The position numbers were made by a program, and so were the translations under genes. Below are positions 1 to 6,947 of a stretch of 64,000 nucleotides of DNA, piece after piece (the first letter of the stretch is position 1; every line of letters starts with the position of its first letter). A model generated the notes under the pieces. It saw nothing but the letters and a program-made list of their open reading frames with translations, did not search any database and was not told the DNA's origin. The DNA comes from 2-01-FULL-50-23 sp964509695 (GTDB lineage Bacteria; Patescibacteriota; Microgenomatia; UBA1400; MFAQ01). The stretch is from assembly GCA_964509695.1 (NCBI GenBank), contig CAZDXN010000001.1, positions 62,001-126,000 on the forward strand, read 5' to 3'.

Positions 1-684
1 AAAAAACTTCAGCCCATCCCCCGTAGTAAACCATAGATATCCAGCATAGCTGGCAAATCCCAATATGGGAGCCAGTAGTAGGGATAGTCGACGACGAGCG
101 CTGGAAAGTAATAGGGGAATCACCAAAAAGATACCAACTACTCGTGTTATTCCAGAAAGGTAGGCAAAAAAAGCAGCAGCCAAAAAATTACCCTTCTTAT
201 TAAATAAAAGGCAAAGTAGGACCAAGACGATGAACAGGCTTTCGCTATAAGCAGATTGTAAAAAAAACGATGTCGGGAAGGTTAGTAAAAAAATAATGAA
301 CCACTTGGCGTTCTTGCTCAATCCAGTCAATGAAAGATATCTGGGGAGAATCAGCAGACTGGCAATTAGCGATATCCAAGCGATCGACAACGCTACTAAG
401 GGGAAAATCAGACCTGACACAGAAGCCAGCGAACGAATCAGAATTGGATACAGTGGGAAAAACGCCACCTCGTTCCTCTCATATCCAGAGAGAGCGATAT
501 TGAGGTAATGAAGTCCGTCAAATCCAGCAAATCGCTTTACAAAATCTGGAAGACGAAAAGAATCTAGTAAGTCCGGAAAAGAAAAATAACCCAGATAAGG
601 CACAATTTTTGTAGCTAGAAAACTGACAACAAAATTAAGAAAAAGAGAAATCAAACCGAAATACAAAATCTGACGGGCCCGCAT
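1..684 (-). CDS. PIG-V-like GT-C mannosyltransferase (C-terminus cut by window edge)
   Basis: Integral membrane sugar transferase. The reading frame opens at an ATG at 684 and runs without a stop to position 1, so only the first 228 residues are visible. After one N-terminal membrane segment comes a loop with D56-G-x-H-Y and, around residues 74-80, AFFPLYP. This pairing is typical of PIG-V-type mannosyltransferases and related bacterial GT-C enzymes, where the acidic loop residue is catalytic and the donor is a polyprenyl-phosphate sugar. Several hydrophobic helices follow. The start lies 15 nt after the stop of the radical SAM gene, so the two are probably cotranscribed. The fold class is fairly sure; donor and acceptor cannot be read from sequence. 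Confidence 0.75.
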   Translation of the reverse strand, partial: MRARQILYFGLISLFLNFVVSFLATKIVPYLGYFSFPDLLDSFRLPDFVKRFAGFDGLHYLNIALSGYERNEVAFFPLYPILIRSLASVSGLIFPLVALSIAWISLIASLLILPRYLSLTGLSKNAKWFIIFLLTFPTSFFLQSAYSESLFIVLVLLCLLFNKKGNFLAAAFFAYLSGITRVVGIFLVIPLLLSSARRRLSLLLAPILGFASYAGYLWFTTGDGLKFF

Positions 685-699
685 TTTTCTATTTTACCC

Positions 700-2238
700 T
701 CACGAGACTTCCTTACGCGCCATTGTCAGGTTGTATACGTGCTGTCTCACCCGCCTCATGGCGCGGAAGCCATAGGTGAATAGAAATTGCCAGTCTCGGA
801 TTCGTCCGCTTCCCAAGAACTGGATTTGTCGCCATAGAAATTTTGGTGAGAAAGCGATGCCATACATCTTTCTGATCGCTTCGTAATACCTCTCATGAGG
901 AATCGGTGTCTTTACAATCAATTTACTCATATCGTGATCGTTGTAATCACTTGTTAGAAGGACACCCTTTTCAAGACACTCGACATGATATGGCGTGTAG
1001 TCCAAGGGCGTGCACAAGGTGACTTGGAGAGTCCGAGCTAGTCCCGAGTTCATCAGGTACCTGACGTACTCCACCGTTTGGTCCAGCATCTTTTGCGTTT
1101 CCCAGTAGTACCCCACCATCATCGTCAGGTGAGGGTGAAGCCCGTACTTGGTCATCCAGTAGAGACAACGTTCAATATATTTTCTCTGATAGCCCTTATT
1201 TATCCGTCGGAGGGTTTCGTCACTACCCGACTCCAGTCCGATCAGGACGAAGCGGAAATTTGCTTTAGCCATTAGCTTAATTGTCTCCTCATCCAGATAT
1301 TCGAAACGGGTATTAATCCCAAAATAACACCCCTTCTTGTGTAGGCCTCGGTCAATAATTCCTTGAGCGAACTCCCTCGCATCTGTTCCCCGGTACCAGA
1401 CTCCGGAATCGTCAAAGATTTCCTTGACGTGATATTTGTTGATGAGCATCTCGTATTCGTCCAGACTGTTCTCCACCTTCATTTTGGTGAAGGTTAGGTC
1501 TGGTCCGTTGTAGCGGCAGAAGGTACACTTGCCGAACATACAGTCGCGGATGACACTGGTAGCATAAGTGCCGGGAGTTTGGAGGTAGTTTCCGTTTTCG
1601 AAAGCGTAATTCTTCCACCCGACCAGATCACGGTCGATGATCGGGGAGTTATTCACCGGTTCGACCCGTCGAAATTCTCCGGTGTCTCGATACTCCTTGT
1701 TCTTTACTCTGATTGTCAACCCTTCGATGTCACAACTCTTCCGCCAGTCGGTGTGGTCCCGAACAAAAGGCAACAGTTTTGCCAAGACAAAATCCACATG
1801 ATTACTTTTGAGAACAATATCGGTTCTCGAATTATCCAAGGTCTCCTCCGGCTTTCTCATCGAGTGATAACCGGTCATGATAAAGATCGTCTTGGGCAAA
1901 ACATTTTTTAGGTCGTTCGTCAGTTTCCAATAAAACTTCATCACCGGCGTAGTACTTTCAAAGACAACCACATCGGGTCTCCATTTCACCAAGTCAGTTG
2001 ACCACTTCTCAAATGTTTTTAGTTGGGCATTGCCGTCATCCCAACGGACTTTAAACTTGAGCTGTTTCAGCCAAGTCGCCGCTTGGGCGTAGGTCACTGG
2101 TAGTAGGTAAGTTGGCGTTTTGAAATACTGGACGTTTCGGTTCTGGGAGACCATCGCCTTCTGGCCTTTGGAGTTCACAATCGGCGGATACGATATCGCC
2201 ACCCTCAGCGTCCTATTACTTGTTGTTGTTCTTCTCAT
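700..2238 (-). CDS. B12-binding radical SAM protein with CX4CX2C cluster motif
   Basis: A 512-residue radical SAM enzyme with an N-terminal cobalamin-binding-like region (about residues 10-170) and a radical SAM barrel after it. The cluster cysteines are C233, C238 and C241, spaced CX4CX2C, unlike the CX3CX2C of the five other radical SAM proteins in this window. The downstream segment with IGLESGSDETL (the glycine-rich SAM-binding region) is intact. Such enzymes often methylate unactivated carbon, cyclise or oxidise; the substrate is unknown. It sits 44 nt after the ferredoxin-reductase-like gene, a plausible electron source, and 15 nt before a PIG-V-like transferase. The B12 domain lacks an obvious DxHxxG, as is common among these families. 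Confidence 0.8.
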   Translation of the reverse strand: MRRTTTSNRTLRVAISYPPIVNSKGQKAMVSQNRNVQYFKTPTYLLPVTYAQAATWLKQLKFKVRWDDGNAQLKTFEKWSTDLVKWRPDVVVFESTTPVMKFYWKLTNDLKNVLPKTIFIMTGYHSMRKPEETLDNSRTDIVLKSNHVDFVLAKLLPFVRDHTDWRKSCDIEGLTIRVKNKEYRDTGEFRRVEPVNNSPIIDRDLVGWKNYAFENGNYLQTPGTYATSVIRDCMFGKCTFCRYNGPDLTFTKMKVENSLDEYEMLINKYHVKEIFDDSGVWYRGTDAREFAQGIIDRGLHKKGCYFGINTRFEYLDEETIKLMAKANFRFVLIGLESGSDETLRRINKGYQRKYIERCLYWMTKYGLHPHLTMMVGYYWETQKMLDQTVEYVRYLMNSGLARTLQVTLCTPLDYTPYHVECLEKGVLLTSDYNDHDMSKLIVKTPIPHERYYEAIRKMYGIAFSPKFLWRQIQFLGSGRIRDWQFLFTYGFRAMRRVRQHVYNLTMARKEVS

Positions 2239-2282
2239 TTTTATTGTTTTGATTTTTTGAGTTTTCTCAGTTTTGAGTTTTT

Positions 2283-2963
2283 TTAAAAGAATACCTCCGT
2301 AATAATATTTGTCCCATTTACGCCTTGGCCTCTCAGTATGTCATATACCTCATTGATCATGTCACTATTGCCGCAAAGATAGCAAACCGTCTTCAGGTCC
2401 ACAGGATGCTTTCGTAGGTACTCTGTCACCCTCCCGAAATAAACATTGTCATTCCGAGCGGAACGAAGTGAAGTCGAGGAATCTCTTGAAATACAAACAA
2501 TATATTTTCCTTCCGGATAATCCTTCCTATCATATTGCTCATTCACATAACTCACTCCATGCAAAACCGTGTAGTCCAGTTTGGGGTAGGAGAGCGCAAA
2601 CGAGTGAAATGGGGCAATCCCGGTGCCGGTCCCGATAAATAAATATTTGTTCTTAGAATCCTCTGAATTGGCAATGGTGAACGATCCATAGGCTCCGTCA
2701 ATGGTAACTTCGTCACCGATCTCTAGTTTTTGTAGGATTGGTGACAATGACCCCCCCTTAACAGCCTTAATCAAAAACTCTAGATATTTTTCATCTCTTC
2801 CGGAATAGGTTGAGTACTCGCGGTTGATTGCTTCCTTCGGTAGTCCAAGGTTCACACACTGCCCCGGAATAAATTCAAAACCCCTTCTCTCCACTCGAAT
2901 CACAAAAGTCGAATCTGTCAAATGCCTAACCTTTAGTACTTTTACCATCGTAATCTTATTCAT
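2283..2963 (-). CDS. Ferredoxin/flavodoxin-NAD(P)+ reductase-like flavoprotein
   Basis: A 226-residue FNR-family oxidoreductase transferring electrons between NAD(P)H and a small iron-sulphur or flavin carrier through FAD. Visible motifs are REYSTYSG (FAD binding), GTGTGIAPF (pyridine nucleotide binding) and the C-terminal YLCGNSDM segment; length is normal for the minimal two-domain form. I start at the ATG at 2963, because a TATAAT lies 8 nt upstream and the same start region is preserved in a duplicated fragment near 4280. A TTG start at 2972 is possible but would lie inside the -10 box. An interspersed repeat adds about 14 residues between a nucleotide-domain strand and the GRVTEYL segment. 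Likely partner: the downstream radical SAM gene. Confidence 0.85.
   Translation of the reverse strand: MNKITMVKVLKVRHLTDSTFVIRVERRGFEFIPGQCVNLGLPKEAINREYSTYSGRDEKYLEFLIKAVKGGSLSPILQKLEIGDEVTIDGAYGSFTIANSEDSKNKYLFIGTGTGIAPFHSFALSYPKLDYTVLHGVSYVNEQYDRKDYPEGKYIVCISRDSSTSLRSARNDNVYFGRVTEYLRKHPVDLKTVCYLCGNSDMINEVYDILRGQGVNGTNIITEVFF
2445..2486 (-). repeat. Interspersed repeat inserted in frame in the reductase gene
   Basis: The stretch beginning ATTGTCATTCCGAGCGGAAC and ending GTCGAGGAATCTCT matches, from memory, a short interspersed element common in diverse bacterial genomes whose translation reads RDSSTSLRSARND. Its ends form a partial inverted repeat (ATTCC / GGAAT). Here it is read in frame within the reductase, in a loop between SR and GRVTEYL, and introduces no stop. 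I recall the element rather than having searched for it. Confidence 0.65.
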
Positions 2964-2979
2964 TATGGACAATTATAAC
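2917..2979 (-). repeat. Repeat copy A: native 5' end and -10 region of the reductase gene
   Basis: This 63-bp stretch covers the first 15-16 codons of the reductase plus its -10 box. It recurs ungapped at 4241-4303 (about 54 of 63 positions equal) and, shorter and decayed, at 5954-5992. The three copies bracket the AAA+ ATPase and the AbiE pair. Confidence 0.8.
2972..2977 (-). promoter_or_regulatory. -10 box of the reductase/radical SAM operon
   Basis: On the minus strand a perfect TATAAT ends 8 nt before the ATG at 2963, implying a very short or absent 5' leader. No convincing -35 is visible at 16-18 nt; instead a GC-rich hairpin (2994-3008) occupies that region. The TATAAT and following TGTCC are also kept in the duplicated fragment at 4241-4303. 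Confidence 0.55.
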
Positions 2980-2993
2980 CCCAGAAGAAATTC

Positions 2994-3008
2994 CGGGCAT
3001 TGTGCCCG
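2994..3008. other. Short inverted repeat between divergent genes
   Basis: CGGGCA and TGCCCG form a six-base-pair stem around a three-base loop, midway between the reductase -10 box and the ATPase promoter. It has no T-run, so it is more likely a protein-binding site than a terminator. A second inverted repeat, TGGACAAAT (3013-3021) and ATTTGTCCA (3039-3047), overlaps the ATPase -35/spacer and may be an operator. Confidence 0.4.
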
Positions 3009-3032
3009 AATGTGGACAAATCGGCAGTTCAA

Positions 3033-3061
3033 TTGACAATTTGTCCAAATTATCATAATAT
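3033..3061 (+). promoter_or_regulatory. Promoter of the DUF4143 ATPase
   Basis: A perfect -35 TTGACA (3033-3038), a 17-nt spacer and a -10 TAATAT (3056-3061) stand just upstream; the -10 ends 6 nt before the ATG at 3068, so the transcript should be leaderless. The right arm of a 9-bp inverted repeat (3013-3021 / 3039-3047) lies in the spacer, a sensible place for repressor binding. Confidence 0.75.
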
Positions 3062-3067
3062 TTACCT

Positions 3068-4234
3068 ATGATTAATCGTATCCTTTTCGAACAAATCAAA
3101 CTGGCGGCAACAAACTCTCCGATTATCGGAATTGTTGGGCCCAGGCAGTCCGGAAAGACAACTCTGGCCAAAACCGTATTTCCCAAATACACATATGTCA
3201 ATCTGGAACAACCAGACACTAGACAATATGCACAAAATGATCCCAAAGCCTTTTTAGCTCAATACAACGATAGGGTAATTTTAGACGAAATTCAAAGAGT
3301 GCCCGAATTATTTTCCTATCTTCAAGTAAAGGTTGATAATGACAAAAAAATGGGTCAATACATTTTGACCGGCTCACAACATTTTCTAATGTTGCAGTCA
3401 ATCACCCAGTCTCTTGCCGGCAGGATATCAATTTTTCATCTATATCCACTTTCTTACGAAGAGCTACAAAACTCAAGGAAGCAAAAGAAAGACCTGTACA
3501 CTCAAATTTGGTATGGTGGATACCCCCGTCTTTATGATCAAGAAATTTCGCCCTTAATTTGGCTAAACAACTATATTCAGACATATATTGATCGTGATGT
3601 TAGTTTGATTTCTCAAATTACCAATCTAAAAACATTTGAAACATTTCTACACGTCATCGCCGGAAGAACGGGTCAGCTTTTGAATTTGTCGACATTGGGA
3701 AACGAGATTGGAGTTGCCCATAACACCATAAAATCCTGGATAAATCTATTGGAAACTAGCGGAATAACTTATCTACTTCAACCATATCATTCAAACATAA
3801 CCAAAAGGTTAATAAAAACACCAAAACTATATTTCACTGATACTGGTCTAGTGTGTCGCCTCTTGGGAATAGAAGCCCCCAGCCAGCTTAACACCCACCC
3901 ACTCTATGGCTCGATCTTCGAAACACATGTTGTTATGGAATATATAAAATTTTATCTAAACAGAGGTTTATCACCCAACATCTATTTTTGGAGAGATAAA
4001 AAAGGACTGGAGGCCGATTTATACAAAAGCATTCCCGGTTCGAAAACTGATATGTTTGAAATCAAATCCAGCCAGACAATTCCCGAGAATGCCTTCGCAA
4101 ACTTAAAACAAATTCAAGAAACGATCAAGGACAAATCAGAGCTAAACGTGATTTATGGTGGAGACGAAAACCAGTCACGCAGTCCCGGCCGGATAATCTC
4201 GTGGTCCTCTCTCCCCAAGTTTTTGTCCAAGTAA
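3068..4234 (+). CDS. AAA+ ATPase with C-terminal DUF4143 domain
   Basis: A 388-residue cytoplasmic ATPase of the AAA_14/DUF4143 architecture. The N-terminal half has a Walker A loop GPRQSGKTT (residues 24-32), Walker B ILDEIQR (about 71-77) and a following LTGSQHF sensor-like segment; the C-terminal half carries the DUF4143 part with FWRDKKGLEADL, a nuclease-like acidic segment. Proteins of this type are abundant in accessory regions of bacteria and archaea; their role is unsettled. It has its own leaderless promoter and lies between duplicated copies of the reductase 5' end, which suggests acquisition as a cassette. Function beyond ATP binding is not claimed. Confidence 0.88.
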   Translation: MINRILFEQIKLAATNSPIIGIVGPRQSGKTTLAKTVFPKYTYVNLEQPDTRQYAQNDPKAFLAQYNDRVILDEIQRVPELFSYLQVKVDNDKKMGQYILTGSQHFLMLQSITQSLAGRISIFHLYPLSYEELQNSRKQKKDLYTQIWYGGYPRLYDQEISPLIWLNNYIQTYIDRDVSLISQITNLKTFETFLHVIAGRTGQLLNLSTLGNEIGVAHNTIKSWINLLETSGITYLLQPYHSNITKRLIKTPKLYFTDTGLVCRLLGIEAPSQLNTHPLYGSIFETHVVMEYIKFYLNRGLSPNIYFWRDKKGLEADLYKSIPGSKTDMFEIKSSQTIPENAFANLKQIQETIKDKSELNVIYGGDENQSRSPGRIISWSSLPKFLSK

Positions 4235-4240
4235 ACATAG

Positions 4241-4303
4241 GTCAAATGCCGCACTTTCAGCACCTTTACCATCGTAATCTTATTCATTCCGGACAATTAT
4301 AAC
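4241..4303 (-). repeat. Repeat copy B: truncated reductase 5' end
   Basis: On the minus strand this fragment keeps TATAATTGTCC, an ATG at 4287 and codons for the same first residues as the reductase (MNKITMVKVLKVRHLT), then runs out of similarity into the end of the ATPase gene. Most coding differences from copy A are synonymous (for example in the codons for KVLKV), so the fragment looks like the 5' end of a once-functional, diverged reductase gene rather than a fresh duplication. Confidence 0.75.
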
Positions 4304-4334
4304 TCAAAAGGCTTTGACGACGGCCCAACCGGCC

Positions 4335-4363
4335 TTGACATTACCGTCAAAAAGTACTATCAT
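4335..4363 (+). promoter_or_regulatory. Promoter of the first AbiE operon
   Basis: TTGACA (4335-4340), a 17-nt spacer and TATCAT (4358-4363) form a good sigma-70-like promoter. The last base of the -10 is the first base of the inverted repeat described next, so a bound antitoxin would block initiation. Confidence 0.6.
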
Positions 4364-4399
4364 TTCATAATTAGTATGTTTTATATAGTAATTATGAAA
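4363..4399. promoter_or_regulatory. Inverted-repeat operator upstream of abiEi
   Basis: TTTCATAATTA (4363-4373) and TAATTATGAAA (4389-4399) are a perfect 11-bp inverted repeat with a 15-nt spacer, five bases before the abiEi start. AbiEi antitoxins are known to bind inverted repeats ahead of their own operon and repress it, so this is the expected autoregulatory site. Confidence 0.75.
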
Positions 4400-4404
4400 C
4401 AAGT

Positions 4405-5043
4405 ATGAACAAAATCAACTACCTATCAAAGTTAAATTCAGCTAGTTTTTTCACAACAAATACCCTAAGAAGCACTGTGGGTGGAAACGATGACGCCTTT
4501 AACGCCAATGTGGCTCGGTGGATGAAAAACGGTAGTTTGATTCAATTAAAAAAAGGCGTTTTTGTTACCAAGGAATATTATCAGCTTTGCACCGACAAAC
4601 AAATTTATAATGAATTTATAGCCAATATACTCAAAAGACCATCATATCTAAGTGGGGAATATGTTCTGCAGAAATATGGCATGTTATCCGAATCGGTTTT
4701 CTCGATCACCTCTGTCACTCGAAAGAAGACAAGGAATTACAGTAACAAATTAGGAGTGTTTATATATTCAAATATCAAAGAGAAACTATTTACTGGCTTT
4801 GACATAGCAACCAGGTCGGGATTTGAGATAAAAGAAGCAACAAAGACAAAGGCGTTGTTTGATTATTTATATTATAGATTGTTAAGGGTGACAGAAATCA
4901 ACCAAGAAATTATTGATTCTTTTAGGCTAAATTTAGGCGATTTAACCTCCAGTGATTACCAAGAATTAGAGTACTTTATTGATCTTTCAGACATCCAAAA
5001 ATTTGTTAATTTAACACGTTATTTAAAAGAGACCTCAAAATGA
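4405..5043 (+). CDS. abiEi: AbiEi-family antitoxin, type IV toxin-antitoxin system
   Basis: A 212-residue AbiEi-type protein, the antitoxin and autorepressor of a type IV system. The first 60 residues suit the winged-helix DNA-binding part (RWMKNGSLIQLKKGVFV resembles the wing); SITSVTRKKT and the later TKTKALFDYLYY are typical of the C-terminal AbiEi region. The stop overlaps the toxin start in ATGA, the usual antitoxin-first arrangement. A strong inverted repeat at 4363-4399 supports autoregulation. The same family recurs at 45503-46117. AbiE systems act by abortive infection or growth arrest; the function here is inferred from family membership. Confidence 0.87.
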   Translation: MNKINYLSKLNSASFFTTNTLRSTVGGNDDAFNANVARWMKNGSLIQLKKGVFVTKEYYQLCTDKQIYNEFIANILKRPSYLSGEYVLQKYGMLSESVFSITSVTRKKTRNYSNKLGVFIYSNIKEKLFTGFDIATRSGFEIKEATKTKALFDYLYYRLLRVTEINQEIIDSFRLNLGDLTSSDYQELEYFIDLSDIQKFVNLTRYLKETSK

Positions 5044-5885
5044 TTATTGAAGAAATGAAATCATTGATTAATAAGCCCGGTGTACAGAATAAGTCGAGCT
5101 TGTATATTAGAAGCCTGCTAAAAGAGTTTTTGCAAATTTATGTACTCAATCATATTTATTTAAATCCAAAATACAACAAAGTGTTTGTGTTTACTGGGGG
5201 GACCTGTTTACGGCATTGTTTTGGTCTAAATAGGTTATCTGAGGATTTAGATTTTGATCTAAGAGTACCAATTGATGTGGCAGAATTAAAAAATTCCCTT
5301 GAGACTTATTTTAAAACTGAATTTATGTATGAGAGTCTGTCGGCCTCTATGTCACAAGGTGGAAAACAGCTGTTACTTAAATTTCCAGTGTTAAAAGGTT
5401 TGGGCCTAGCGACCCAATCTGAAAGTGATTTGTTGTATGTCAAGATAGATCTATCGCCCATGGCTTCCGAAAAATATGGTGAGAACACGACCTTAAAAAA
5501 TATCAACAACTTTAATTATTTGGTAACCCATTATGATTTGCCGTCGTTGATGGCTGGAAAAATTGTTACTATTTTGACCAGACAGCGATTTTTGGGAAAA
5601 GCGAATATTAAAGTAATTAAAGGTCGGGACTATTTTGATTTACTGTGGTTTTTAGAGAAAAATGTTTTTCCAAATTTAGACAGGGTCAATGATTTGTTAA
5701 AAAGTTCTTATTCAATGTTGAAGCTACTAGTTTTGTTAGATGAGAAGGTAAAAATGGCAACTACAGTTAGCAAACAGTATCTTAAGCAAGATTTGATGCC
5801 TTTTATTGATAACCCCGTGCTTCTGGATGGGTATATTGAGAATTTCGAGAAGAACTATAACCAGGCCAAAACGTATCTAAAGTGA
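5040..5885 (+). CDS. abiEii: AbiEii-family nucleotidyltransferase toxin
   Basis: A 281-residue nucleotidyltransferase-fold toxin of the AbiEii/AbiGii group. The catalytic signature is intact: GG at residues 53-54 followed by RLSEDLDFDL (65-74), whose two acidic residues bind metal, and the C-terminal GRDYFDLLWFL segment normal for the family. Related toxins modify RNA or nucleotides to stop growth. The gene overlaps its antitoxin by four bases. After the stop, about 70 bp separate it from a third decayed copy of the reductase 5' end, so the operon appears to be a discrete insertion. Confidence 0.88.
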   Translation: MIIEEMKSLINKPGVQNKSSLYIRSLLKEFLQIYVLNHIYLNPKYNKVFVFTGGTCLRHCFGLNRLSEDLDFDLRVPIDVAELKNSLETYFKTEFMYESLSASMSQGGKQLLLKFPVLKGLGLATQSESDLLYVKIDLSPMASEKYGENTTLKNINNFNYLVTHYDLPSLMAGKIVTILTRQRFLGKANIKVIKGRDYFDLLWFLEKNVFPNLDRVNDLLKSSYSMLKLLVLLDEKVKMATTVSKQYLKQDLMPFIDNPVLLDGYIENFEKNYNQAKTYLK

Positions 5886-5953
5886 ATTATTCATTGACTG
5901 TGTCCGTTTCGTGAGAGCTTTTCATTTCAAAGCCGTCGGGGGTTTCGACACCA

Positions 5954-5992
5954 GCCTAACCTTGAGTACGTTTACCATGTAATAATATTCAT
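5954..5992 (-). repeat. Repeat copy C: decayed reductase 5' end
   Basis: Compared with 2924-2963 about 35 of 40 positions agree, with one deleted base. The original ATG is present at 5992 but the deletion throws it into a stop after five codons; the second ATG still opens MVNVLKVR, close to MVKVLKVR of the reductase. This is the copy nearest the epimerase and may mark the ancestral junction. Confidence 0.65.
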
Positions 5993-6003
5993 TTTCTAGC
6001 TGA

Positions 6004-6013
6004 ATTGTACAAT
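6004..6013. promoter_or_regulatory. Palindromic -10 region upstream of the epimerase
   Basis: ATTGTACAAT is a perfect 10-bp palindrome and reads TACAAT on both strands. On the plus strand it ends 7 nt before the epimerase ATG. No good -35 is seen. It could serve transcription in both directions or be a regulator site. Confidence 0.4.
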
Positions 6014-6020
6014 ATACCCC

Positions 6021-6947
6021 ATGGCAAAAAAGATTCTTGTCACTGGTGGCGCTGGCTTCATTGGTTCAAATACCACCAAACTACTTTGCGATAAAGGATT
6101 CCAAGTTGTTGTTTTTGATAATCTCTCTACCGGGTATAGGAAGCTTGTCGATACACGGGCAAAATTTATCAAGGGAGATCTCCTAAATCAAAACGAGATT
6201 ACCGAGGCACTCAAGGGGGTTGATCGCGTATTTCACTTTGCCGCCACCAGCTATATCAAAATCAGCATCGACGATTCGATTGGTTGTTTTCAGAACAATA
6301 TCATGGCCACGGTCAATCTACTGGAAGCGATGAGAAAAAATAAGATCAAGTATCTGGTCAACTCCTCATCTGCCGCAGTTTATGGCGAACCGGAAATGAT
6401 TCCAGTCAAAGAGGACTCCGTCAAACAACCACACCAGCCCTATGGTGGCTCGAAATTGGCAGTCGAGGCGGTTTTGTCTTCCTATTACCACTCTTTTGGC
6501 ATCAACAGCACCTCGCTTCGCTTTTTCAACGCCTACGGTCCGTTTGATGAACAGCGGCCAATTACTCGGGCCGTTCCCAATTGGATCAAACAAGTCTTAA
6601 ATAACCAGCCAATTTCTCTCTATTGGAAAGGAAAACAACTTAGAGACTATGTCTTCGTTGAGGACATCGCCAGAGCTCACTTAGCTGTCATGGATCTATC
6701 AGGATATAACTATTTCAATATTGGTTCCGGAAAAGGAATTTTTATGATTGATCTGCTCGAAAGCATTTTCAAGGCGATCGGAAAGCAGACTCCCACCACA
6801 GATCTGGGGGAAAGGCCGGGCGATCCGATGAACTTGGTGGCTGACACGACAAAAATAGAGAAAGCCATTGGTTGGAAGCCCAGTTTCTCGCTGGATATGG
6901 GAATCAAATTAACCGTCGATTACTTCAAGAACTCAAGATTCAAATGA
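6021..6947 (+). CDS. NAD-dependent sugar epimerase/dehydratase (GalE-like)
   Basis: A 308-residue extended short-chain dehydrogenase. It has the Rossmann signature TGGAGFIG near residues 8-15, the active-site serine stretch SSSAAVYG and the YxxxK pair in QPYGGSKLAVE; length matches UDP-glucose 4-epimerase relatives. It would act on a nucleotide sugar in the cytoplasm, supplying a donor for the many transferases downstream. The stop overlaps the GHMP kinase start (ATGA), so the two form an operon. Whether it is a C4 epimerase or a related enzyme such as a UDP-glucuronate epimerase cannot be decided here. The -10 TACAAT lies 7 nt before the ATG. Confidence 0.85.
   Translation: MAKKILVTGGAGFIGSNTTKLLCDKGFQVVVFDNLSTGYRKLVDTRAKFIKGDLLNQNEITEALKGVDRVFHFAATSYIKISIDDSIGCFQNNIMATVNLLEAMRKNKIKYLVNSSSAAVYGEPEMIPVKEDSVKQPHQPYGGSKLAVEAVLSSYYHSFGINSTSLRFFNAYGPFDEQRPITRAVPNWIKQVLNNQPISLYWKGKQLRDYVFVEDIARAHLAVMDLSGYNYFNIGSGKGIFMIDLLESIFKAIGKQTPTTDLGERPGDPMNLVADTTKIEKAIGWKPSFSLDMGIKLTVDYFKNSRFK

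Noticed and set aside
1579..1911. Open frame of 110 codons opposite the radical SAM gene
   Set aside because: It is antisense to a clearly coding region with conserved motifs and has no recognisable protein features.
2994..3008. Hairpin as a rho-independent terminator
   Set aside because: The stem has no T-run on either side and lies between divergent promoters; a binding site is more likely.
6872..6943. Longer N-terminus for the GHMP kinase
   Set aside because: The added residues lie inside the epimerase gene and precede the normal family start; the ATG at 6944 with ATGA overlap is better.
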